Shown piece by piece: positions 7,037 to 13,577 of a DNA stretch of 34,023 nucleotides; the first letter of the stretch is position 1; each line of letters opens with the position of its first letter. This stretch comes from Colivivens sp963645405 (GTDB lineage: Bacteria; Bacteroidota; Bacteroidia; Bacteroidales; Bacteroidaceae). The translations under genes and the position numbers were made by a program. The notes beneath the pieces are model-generated. The model made no database searches, was not told where the DNA came from, and was given only the letters and a program-made list of their open reading frames with translations. The stretch spans positions 1-34,023 of the forward strand of contig CAVISR010000023.1 of NCBI GenBank assembly GCA_963645405.1, read 5' to 3'.

Positions 7037-8284
7037 ATGAAACTATTCATTATTTCCATCTGTGTAGCGGCAGGCAGTGATGCCCAGTCGCTACACTGTT
7101 CGTTATGTGTGGAGAACACATGGCAGCAGGCAAAAGAAAACGAACCCATAGTACTGAAACTCAATGAGCTGAAGGAACTTGAGAAGAAACTCGACTTCCA
7201 GGTGAAGTCAGCCACAGTCACAACCGAGGGGCAAGCCCTACCTTACCAACTCGACGACATCGACGGCGACAACCGTGCAGACGAACTCGTGTTCCTTGCC
7301 GACATCAATGGCAAGACCAGCCGGACATACAATGTCACACTCAGCTCAGCCGATGACACCACACACTTCACCCCGCGAGTGTACGCCGACATGCAGCTCG
7401 ACGACAAGCGAGGCAAACATCCCTTCATCACCTCCATCGAAGCACCCGGCAGCAGCTACATCTACAGCGACCTCTACCATCACGGAGCAGCCTTCGAGAG
7501 CGAACTCACAGCCTACCGCATCTACTTCGACCAACGGCAGAACATCGACATCTACGGCAAGCAACTCCGCCAGCTCGAACTCGCCGACACCCACTTCTAC
7601 TCTACCCCACAGCAAATGCAGCAAGGCTACGGCAACGACGTGCTCTGGGCAGGCAACAGCATAGGCTGCGGCTCATTCAAAGGATGGGACGGCACAGCGC
7701 CAACCAACATAGAACCCGTCACCACACGCGGACAGAAAGTGATTGCAACCGGACCATTGCGCACCATAGTGAAAGTATGGGACTACGGATGGGACAACAA
7801 AAGCAACAACGGACAGAGTACCCTCAACATGGTCCAGTACTACATACTCTATGCCGGACACCGCGACTGCGAAGTCCACGTGACATTCGACCGACCGCTC
7901 ACCGGCGAGATCTTCACCACCGGAGTACAGAAAGTAGGCAACCAACCCCTGGGATTCGCCAACGGCAACGGCATTGCAGCCTCATGGGGAAGCGACTATC
8001 CCGAGATGGGAAAGAAAGACCAGTATCCGCCCGAAGCCGTGGGACTGGCAGTGTATGTGCCAACCCAGTTCATACAGTCAGCCCATGAATCCGACCTCAA
8101 CTACCTCTTCGTCCTCCATGCGCCCAAGCAAACACAACTCAACTACCACGTGAGCTTCTGCGCCGACAAAGAGAAGAAAGGCTACCACAGCGCAGCCGAA
8201 TGGTTTGATGCAGTCAACCAATGGCGGGAACAACTGGAGCACCCTGTAAAAGTCAAGATAAAAGGATTGAAGAATATGAAATGA
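7037..8284 (+). CDS. DUF4861-family exported protein
   Basis: A 415-residue predicted exported protein of the DUF4861 family of Bacteroidota, recognised by segments such as YHHGAAFESELTAYRIYFD, QNIDIYGKQLRQLELADTHF and WAGNSIGCGSFKGWDG. The biochemical role is not known to me; relatives often sit near polysaccharide-degradation genes, and a carbohydrate-related role is only inference. The chosen start gives MKLFIISICVAAGSDAQS, a short signal peptide with the A-Q cut site usual in this phylum. The ATG at 6944 is also in frame and would add 31 residues with a second hydrophobic segment, so the start is uncertain. It is a single-gene unit with no recognised promoter. Codon use is rich in C-ending codons, like its neighbours. 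Confidence 0.75.
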   Translation: MKLFIISICVAAGSDAQSLHCSLCVENTWQQAKENEPIVLKLNELKELEKKLDFQVKSATVTTEGQALPYQLDDIDGDNRADELVFLADINGKTSRTYNVTLSSADDTTHFTPRVYADMQLDDKRGKHPFITSIEAPGSSYIYSDLYHHGAAFESELTAYRIYFDQRQNIDIYGKQLRQLELADTHFYSTPQQMQQGYGNDVLWAGNSIGCGSFKGWDGTAPTNIEPVTTRGQKVIATGPLRTIVKVWDYGWDNKSNNGQSTLNMVQYYILYAGHRDCEVHVTFDRPLTGEIFTTGVQKVGNQPLGFANGNGIAASWGSDYPEMGKKDQYPPEAVGLAVYVPTQFIQSAHESDLNYLFVLHAPKQTQLNYHVSFCADKEKKGYHSAAEWFDAVNQWREQLEHPVKVKIKGLKNMK

Positions 8285-8331
8285 ACAAGGGTATTTGTGG
8301 GTAGAGAACTAAAACTGGCACTGCACTAGGA

Positions 8332-8362
8332 GCTAGCCGTCTCCGACGGCGTTAAAGCTAGC
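8332..8362 (+). repeat. Two-level inverted repeat (cruciform-like)
   Basis: GCTAGC at 8332-8337 and 8357-8362 flank an inner hairpin CCGTC-TCC-GACGG at 8337-8349. It lies 48 bases after the DUF4861 gene. It resembles REP-like intergenic hairpins; no second copy is present in the window. Confidence 0.45.
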
Positions 8363-8424
8363 GTAGGATGTGCGAGGAAAGAAGATTGACATGAATCAAA
8401 GAAAAAAGGAGCGGGTTGCAAAAT

Positions 8425-8446
8425 AAAACTGCGAAGCGTGCGTTTT
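8425..8446 (+). terminator. Possible terminator after the DUF4861 gene
   Basis: AAAAC at 8425-8429 pairs with GTTTT at 8442-8446 around TGCGAAGCGTGC, where further GC pairs can form. The downstream arm runs into TTTTT. The stem is imperfect. Confidence 0.3.
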
Positions 8447-8453
8447 TAATGGT

Positions 8454-8567
8454 AAACGACAGAAGTCGAAACCAACGGCATAAGTCAAAGTAAACGACCA
8501 AGGTCTGAACCAACGACATGCGTCAAAGTAATGACAAACGTCAAAGCTATCGACCGAAGTCAAACAA
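8454..8567 (+). repeat. Six degenerate 19-bp tandem repeats
   Basis: Units start at 8454, 8473, 8492, 8511, 8530 and 8549, all 19 bp, with approximate consensus AACGACNNAAGTCAAA. Units alternate so that odd and even copies match best (a 38-bp higher-order repeat for the first four). The array fills most of the 309-base gap between the DUF4861 gene and a small ORF; nothing else is visible there apart from the hairpins listed. Confidence 0.8.
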
Positions 8568-8593
8568 GCCGACAACAAAACAACCGTTAGCCT

Positions 8594-8755
8594 ATGCAAC
8601 ATTCTACTTCAGATTCGACGAAAAGAAGTTTCCAACTCGATTCCATCACATCGTTCGACCAAATGGGCGACATCCCGAGCATGCATCCAAGCCGCAGAAC
8701 CCTGGACTTCATCCGGTATTTTGCCCGCACCTTCAACGCAGGAGCTTTCGTGTAA
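8594..8755 (+). CDS. Small 53-residue protein of unknown function
   Basis: An ATG-initiated frame of 53 codons ending in TAA at 8753-8755. The protein starts MQHSTSDSTKRSFQLDSI and continues with FDQMGDIPSMHPSRRTLD and FIRYFARTFNAGAFV. The order 'MGxIPSMxPSxxTLxFIRxFAR' followed by a short tail resembles small conserved Bacteroidales hypothetical proteins as I remember them; this was not searched. Codons are mostly C-ending (GAC, ATC, TTC, CGC), as in the neighbouring genes, unlike the repeats around it. There are no membrane segments, no signal peptide and no cysteines. It lies between two repeat arrays, upstream of mfd, with no recognised promoter. Real-gene status is likely but not certain. 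Confidence 0.55.
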   Translation: MQHSTSDSTKRSFQLDSITSFDQMGDIPSMHPSRRTLDFIRYFARTFNAGAFV

Positions 8756-8777
8756 CACACGCAGAAACCTGCTCATA

Positions 8778-8892
8778 GTAGAAAGAAACCTCAGCGAAAC
8801 TGCTTGAGAGTACTTGTAGAGAAGAATACTTCAGTGAAGCCATTGGAGCGTTCCTGCAGAAAAGATTCTCAGTAAGGTACTTCAGCTTCACT
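8778..8892 (+). repeat. Three degenerate 37-40-bp repeats before mfd
   Basis: Units at 8778-8815, 8816-8855 and 8856-8892 each begin G(T/C)AGA(A/G)A and carry a CAG in the middle and a GTACTT/GTTCCT/CTTCACT end. Divergence is high, so alignment is approximate. Closely spaced ACAAACAG motifs follow up to the mfd start. Confidence 0.4.
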
Positions 8893-8943
8893 GCAACAAA
8901 CAGACGTAACAAACAGAAAGATAACGACAAACAGGAAAGAAAG

Positions 8944-11900
8944 TTGGAAACATCAAATGTATTGCGGTTGCTTGCGTCCAACAAAAACAGCAAGCGACTT
9001 GCGGACTCTCTGATTAACAAGAAATCAGACATAGTGGTGGACGGCCTCTCAGGCTCATCCTCCGCTTTGTTGTTTGCATCCGTATTCAAGACCCTTAAAG
9101 ACAAAGAAAAACCACTGCCGCCACAACTCTTCATCATGGACGACGAGGATGAAGCCGGCTACTTCTACCACGACCTCACACAAATGCTCGGCGACGAAGA
9201 TATACTGTTCTTCCCATCATCCTACCGACGGGCAATAAAATACAATCAGAAAGACGATGCCAACGAAATTCTCCGCACCAACGTGCTGACCAGTGTCTGT
9301 GCCCCAACCCCACAGAAAAGCCTCATCATCGTCACCTATCCCGATGCCCTTGCCGAGCGCGTCATCTCACGGCAGAAACTCTCCGACTTCACCATCAACA
9401 TAGCCAAGGGCAACGAAATCGACATAAGCCAGCTCGAGACCCGGCTCAATGACCTCGGGTTCATCTACACCGACTATGTCTACGAACCCGGACAGTTTGC
9501 CATCCGCGGAAGCATCGTCGACATCTTCTCCTACAGCAATGACGAGCCCTACCGCATTGACTTCTTCGGCGACGAAGTGGACAGCATCCGTACCTTCGAC
9601 ATCCAAAGCCAGCTCTCCGAAAGCAAGGTCGACGCCATCACCATCGTGCCCGAGCTCCAGGACGAAGCCGGCTGTCAGTACATTCCATTCATCTCCTTCC
9701 TCCCAGCCGACACCCTTGTCATTGCCCACGACCTCGACTTCGTAGGCAGCAAGATAGAAGTGGCAAGAGAAAGCGGATTCAGCAAGCAGGCTGTCATCGA
9801 AAAGCAAACCTCACAAGCAGAGCCGTCCGACACCGGCTTCATCTCATCGAAAGCCGAGTTCGAGGAAGTGACCAAGGACCTGAGGAAAGTGCTCATATCA
9901 AAGACAGTACCAGTCGATGCCGCCAGCAAAGGCAAATGCATCCACATCACGTTCAACACCATAGCCCAGCCGCTCTTCCACAAAAACATGGAGATGCTCA
10001 CAGCCGAACTCGAACGACTCATCGGTGAAGGCTACCGCATCCTTGTGTTTGCCGACAGCGAAAAACAAATACAACGGCTTGAAGGCATATTCGATGCCAA
10101 CCGCAAAGGCGAAAGCCTCATCACCTTCAGTCCCGTTGGCAAAGCCATCCATGCAGGATTCAGCGACAACGACCTTCGTCTTTGTCTCTTCACCGACCAC
10201 GAGATATTCGACCGTTTCCACAAGTTCAACCTCAAGAGCGACAAAGCGCGCAAGGGCAAGATGGCGCTCACGCTCAAGGAAATACAGCAGTTTGAGATAG
10301 GCGACTATGTGGTGCATATCGACCATGGCATCGGTAAGTTCGGAGGACTCGTATGTGTGCCCACCAACGGACGGATGCAGGAGATGATCAAAATCCTCTA
10401 TCAGAATGACGACATCGTCTATGTGTCAATCCATGCCCTCAACAAAATCTCCAAATACAAAGGCAAGGAAGGAGTTCCGCCACGCCTCAGCCGCATAGGC
10501 ACCGGAGCATGGGACAAAATGAAAGACCGCGTAAAGAAGAAAGTGAAGGACATTGCGCGCGACCTCATCCGTCTCTACTCACAACGCCAGCAGGAAAAAG
10601 GTTTCGCCTACAGCCACGACAGCTACATGCAGCACGAGCTCGAAGCCAGCTTCATCTACGAAGACACGCCCGACCAGTTGAAAGCCACCCAAGACGTGAA
10701 AGCCGACATGGAAAAGCCGCAGCCAATGGACCGACTCGTGTGCGGTGATGTAGGCTTCGGCAAAACCGAAGTGGCAATCCGTGCAGCCTTCAAGGCAGCA
10801 GCCGACAACAAACAAGTGGCAGTGCTTGTGCCCACCACCGTACTTGCCTACCAACATTACAAGACCTTCACCAGCCGTCTCCACGACTTCCCCGTAAAAA
10901 TAGAATATCTCACACGCGCACGCAGCAAAGCATCAGTGAGCAAAGTGCTGCAGGAACTCAAGGAAGGAAAAGTCGACATCATCATCGGTACCCACAAGCT
11001 TATTGGCAAAGAGGTGAAATTCAAGGACCTCGGACTGCTCATTATCGACGAAGAGCAGAAATTCGGAGTGGCAGTGAAAGAGAAACTGCGTCAGATGAAA
11101 GTCAATGTCGACACCCTCACCATGACAGCAACCCCAATCCCGCGTACCCTCCAGTTCTCACTCATGGGTGCTCGTGACCTCAGTGTCATACAGACACCAC
11201 CGCCCAACCGCTACCCTATCCAGACCGAAATCCACACTTTCTCGCCCGAAATCATTGCCGAGGCAATCAACTTCGAGATGAGCCGCAACGGACAAGTGTT
11301 CTTCGTGAACAACCGCATAAGCAACCTTGATGAAATCAAGTCACTCATCAACCGCTATGTGCCCGATGCAAGAGTGTGCGTGGGTCACGGACAGATGTCG
11401 CCACAGGAACTTGAGAAAATCATCTACGACTTCATGAATTATGACTACGACGTGTTGCTCTCAACCACCATCGTGGAAAACGGAATCGACATCCCCAATG
11501 CCAATACCATAATAATCAACTCAGCCCACAACTTCGGACTGAGCGACCTTCACCAGATGCGAGGACGAGTTGGACGCGGCAACAAGAAAGGATTTTGCTA
11601 TCTTCTTGCCCCTCCATTGGCATCGCTCAACGATGAGTCACGCCGCCGACTGCAGGCGCTGGAGAACTTCTCCGACCTTGGTTCGGGCATGCAGATAGCC
11701 ATGCAAGACCTCGACATCCGAGGTGCAGGCAATATGTTGGGTGCAGAGCAGAGCGGTTTCATTGCCGACCTCGGCTACGAAACCTATCAGAAGGTTTTGG
11801 CAGAGGCAATGGACGAACTGAAGTCGGAAATAAGTCTCGAAGAAGAAAACAATACCGATGGCGCAGCACCGACAGTGATGCCCGACATCTTTGTGCGTGA

Positions 11901-12366
11901 AACCACCGTCGATTCCGACCTTGCAGCCTACCTGCCCGAGAACTATGTGCCAAGCAGCAGCGAGCGCATGAGCCTCTACCGCGAACTCGACAGCCTCACA
12001 AAGCAAGAGCAACTCGATGCCTACAAGTCGCGGTTGATTGACCGTTTCGGCAATCTGCCCAACGAAGCAGAAGAGCTGCTGAAGATACTGCCGTTGAAAT
12101 GGACTGCAGCCAAACTTGGTGTGGAGAAAGTAACACTCCGTGCTGGCAAGATGTTCCTCTACATGGTGAGCGACTTCCACAGTCAATACTATGACAGCAA
12201 GGCGTTTGAGAAAATCATCAACTATGCATCATGGCATCCGCGTGATTCAAAGCTCAGTGAGCGCGACAAGAAACGTACACTCGAGCTGAAGAACGTCCGT
12301 TCTGTCACCGATGCCCTCAACATCCTCATCTCAATTGAGCAGTCGGGAGCAAAAGAACAGTCGTGA
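8944..12366 (+). CDS. mfd: Transcription-repair coupling factor Mfd
   Basis: An 1140-residue DNA translocase that releases RNA polymerase stalled at lesions and recruits UvrA; E. coli Mfd is 1148. The N-terminal UvrB-like region includes YVYEPGQFAIRGSIVDIFSY. The RNA polymerase-interacting (CarD-like) module begins about residue 450 with IGDYVVHIDHGIGKFGG. Helicase motifs follow: Walker A GDVGFGKTE (K607), DEEQ box at 702-705, then TMTATPIPRTL, and motif VI in HQMRGRVGRG. The C-terminal TRCF domain is at about 990-1090. The only usable start giving the conserved N-terminus is TTG at 8944; no in-frame ATG lies nearby upstream, and the first internal ATG (9136) would delete 64 residues. A TTG start may mean reduced translation. 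It stands alone, flanked by repeats. Confidence 0.95.
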   Translation: METSNVLRLLASNKNSKRLADSLINKKSDIVVDGLSGSSSALLFASVFKTLKDKEKPLPPQLFIMDDEDEAGYFYHDLTQMLGDEDILFFPSSYRRAIKYNQKDDANEILRTNVLTSVCAPTPQKSLIIVTYPDALAERVISRQKLSDFTINIAKGNEIDISQLETRLNDLGFIYTDYVYEPGQFAIRGSIVDIFSYSNDEPYRIDFFGDEVDSIRTFDIQSQLSESKVDAITIVPELQDEAGCQYIPFISFLPADTLVIAHDLDFVGSKIEVARESGFSKQAVIEKQTSQAEPSDTGFISSKAEFEEVTKDLRKVLISKTVPVDAASKGKCIHITFNTIAQPLFHKNMEMLTAELERLIGEGYRILVFADSEKQIQRLEGIFDANRKGESLITFSPVGKAIHAGFSDNDLRLCLFTDHEIFDRFHKFNLKSDKARKGKMALTLKEIQQFEIGDYVVHIDHGIGKFGGLVCVPTNGRMQEMIKILYQNDDIVYVSIHALNKISKYKGKEGVPPRLSRIGTGAWDKMKDRVKKKVKDIARDLIRLYSQRQQEKGFAYSHDSYMQHELEASFIYEDTPDQLKATQDVKADMEKPQPMDRLVCGDVGFGKTEVAIRAAFKAAADNKQVAVLVPTTVLAYQHYKTFTSRLHDFPVKIEYLTRARSKASVSKVLQELKEGKVDIIIGTHKLIGKEVKFKDLGLLIIDEEQKFGVAVKEKLRQMKVNVDTLTMTATPIPRTLQFSLMGARDLSVIQTPPPNRYPIQTEIHTFSPEIIAEAINFEMSRNGQVFFVNNRISNLDEIKSLINRYVPDARVCVGHGQMSPQELEKIIYDFMNYDYDVLLSTTIVENGIDIPNANTIIINSAHNFGLSDLHQMRGRVGRGNKKGFCYLLAPPLASLNDESRRRLQALENFSDLGSGMQIAMQDLDIRGAGNMLGAEQSGFIADLGYETYQKVLAEAMDELKSEISLEEENNTDGAAPTVMPDIFVRETTVDSDLAAYLPENYVPSSSERMSLYRELDSLTKQEQLDAYKSRLIDRFGNLPNEAEELLKILPLKWTAAKLGVEKVTLRAGKMFLYMVSDFHSQYYDSKAFEKIINYASWHPRDSKLSERDKKRTLELKNVRSVTDALNILISIEQSGAKEQS

Positions 12367-12454
12367 GCAACGGCAGAAAGATGGACACAGGTGCACAGGT
12401 CAATGGACATATGTCAAGTGAAACGACGGATAAGCATGATGACGGACAACCGGC

Positions 12455-12520
12455 CGCAAGTCGTCATACAACCGGTCGCAAGTCGTCATACAACCGTTCG
12501 TAAGTCGACACACAACCGGT
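12455..12520 (+). repeat. Three 22-bp tandem repeats after mfd
   Basis: Units at 12455-12476, 12477-12498 and 12499-12520 share CG(C/T)AAGTCG(T/A)CA(T/C)ACAACCG. The first two are nearly identical; partial copies flank both ends (GACAACCGGC before, TGTATAACG after). The 320-base gap between mfd and luxS otherwise shows only the luxS promoter. Confidence 0.85.
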
Positions 12521-12648
12521 TGTATAACGATGAACAAACCCTTGTCTTGTCATTATACTTGCAGAGCTTAAGTTGGACTATCCCAAGGTCTGGATTATTT
12601 CCAGCAAACAAGTTCATTCCGTTTAGTGGATGGTTCACAAATTTTCCG

Positions 12649-12656
12649 TACCTTTG
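12649..12656 (+). promoter_or_regulatory. luxS promoter -7 element
   Basis: TACCTTTG matches TAnnTTTG. No clear TTTG box lies 19-21 bases upstream. Transcription near 12663 would leave a leader of about 25 bases before the ATG at 12687, and it excludes the in-frame start at 12630. Confidence 0.6.
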
Positions 12657-12686
12657 CAGCGACATAGAAAGAAACATCGTTACATC

Positions 12687-13163
12687 ATGGACAAAATACC
12701 AAGTTTTACTATAGACCATTGCCGGTTGCAACCCGGCATTTACGTGAGCAGGAAAGATGAAGTAGGCGGGGAGACCGTCACCACTTTTGACATACGCATG
12801 AAACGTCCCAATGCAGAGCCTTGTTTGCACAACGGTGCCATCCACACCATTGAGCATCTTGCTGCAACCTGTCTGCGCAACGACGCTGAATGGAAAGACC
12901 GGATAATTTACTGGGGACCTATGGGATGCCTCACAGGCAACTATCTGCTTGTCAAAGGCGATTTGCAGAGCAAAGACATCGTTGATTTGATGATTCACAC
13001 CTTTGAGTTTATTGCCAGTTTCGAAGGAGAAATACCTGGACAGGCAGCCAAGGATTGCGGCAATTATCTGTTGCACGACCTTCCCATGGCACGCTACGAA
13101 GCACACAAATATCTTGAAGTGCTTAAGAATATCAAGTCCGAGAATTTGGTCTATCCAGAATAA
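12687..13163 (+). CDS. luxS: S-ribosylhomocysteine lyase LuxS
   Basis: A 158-residue cytosolic enzyme that splits S-ribosylhomocysteine into homocysteine and DPD, the precursor of autoinducer-2, in the activated methyl cycle. The zinc ligands are visible: HTIEH at 53-57 gives H53 and H57, and the Cys of DCGNY is C124. The catalytic Cys is in PMGCLTGNY (C81). The entry segment SFTIDHCRL carries the conserved Ser and His of the substrate pocket, and the Arg of FDIRM is present. The length is typical. An upstream in-frame start at 12630 would add 19 basic residues but lies before the -7 box. There is no pfs/mtnN beside it, so the preceding nucleosidase step must be encoded elsewhere. Confidence 0.95.
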   Translation: MDKIPSFTIDHCRLQPGIYVSRKDEVGGETVTTFDIRMKRPNAEPCLHNGAIHTIEHLAATCLRNDAEWKDRIIYWGPMGCLTGNYLLVKGDLQSKDIVDLMIHTFEFIASFEGEIPGQAAKDCGNYLLHDLPMARYEAHKYLEVLKNIKSENLVYPE

Positions 13164-13443
13164 GGATTGTGTCGGAAAACAGAGGATGGTAGGACTGCAA
13201 TACCAGATGCATTAGGAAAGGTTGCAGGCTCAAGTGTCATGCTTCATCCCCCACCCTTTTACACGACAAGTCTGAAGACGCAGTACAGTCCCTCACGTTC
13301 TCGTGCATCGTTACAGTTTCCCGTGCCACATTTACATGCTCAAAATCAATTCAAATGAACAAATAGAATTGAGAATGCAACCGATTTGCACCCTACATTG
13401 CATTAAAATGGCAAAATCACAAAGGTATTTGGGAAATTATTTA
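13164..13443 (+). other. Gap between luxS and lon, no gene recognised
   Basis: No convincing coding frame, hairpin terminator or tandem repeat was found here. The open frames that cross it have poor composition. TTTGCACC occurs at about 13385 and again at about 13458, which may be chance. Confidence 0.5.
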
Positions 13444-13451
13444 TAACTTTG
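13444..13451 (+). promoter_or_regulatory. lon promoter -7 element
   Basis: TAACTTTG matches the Bacteroidota -7 consensus. No TTTG lies at the right distance upstream (the nearest is only 12 bases away), so the promoter may be weak or need an activator, which would suit a stress protease. Confidence 0.55.
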
Positions 13452-13457
13452 TCGTTG

Positions 13458-13577
13458 GTTTGCACCAAAGCGAACCCTGCCCAACGGCAGTAGTAAGTGT
13501 GGAGCAATCTGAGGAGCGGAAATACGGTCCTTGAATGAAGACGCTCCAGTGATTAAGAAAGACAGAAGAAAAGGTTA
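13458..13577 (+). promoter_or_regulatory. Long, possibly structured 5' leader of lon
   Basis: If transcription begins just after the -7 element, lon has a leader of about 120 bases, longer than the 25-45 bases at the other promoters here. It contains GGTT/AACC and TGGAGC/GCTCCA inverted repeats that could fold. No known riboswitch or thermosensor was recognised. Confidence 0.35.

Noticed and set aside
8454..8567. CRISPR array
   Set aside because: Units follow one another directly, with no unique spacers and no cas genes in the window. The same holds for the other arrays.
12391..12714. 107-codon frame between mfd and luxS
   Set aside because: It translates the 22-bp repeats and overlaps the luxS start in another frame; luxS is certain.
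12687..13163. LuxS with a missing active-site residue (Leu after the catalytic Cys)
   Set aside because: The residue after the catalytic Cys varies among LuxS proteins; all zinc ligands and the Cys are intact, so the enzyme should be active.
13167..13358. 63-codon frame between luxS and lon
   Set aside because: TTG start, low-complexity Pro/Ser-rich translation, codon use unlike the neighbouring genes, and no recognisable motif.
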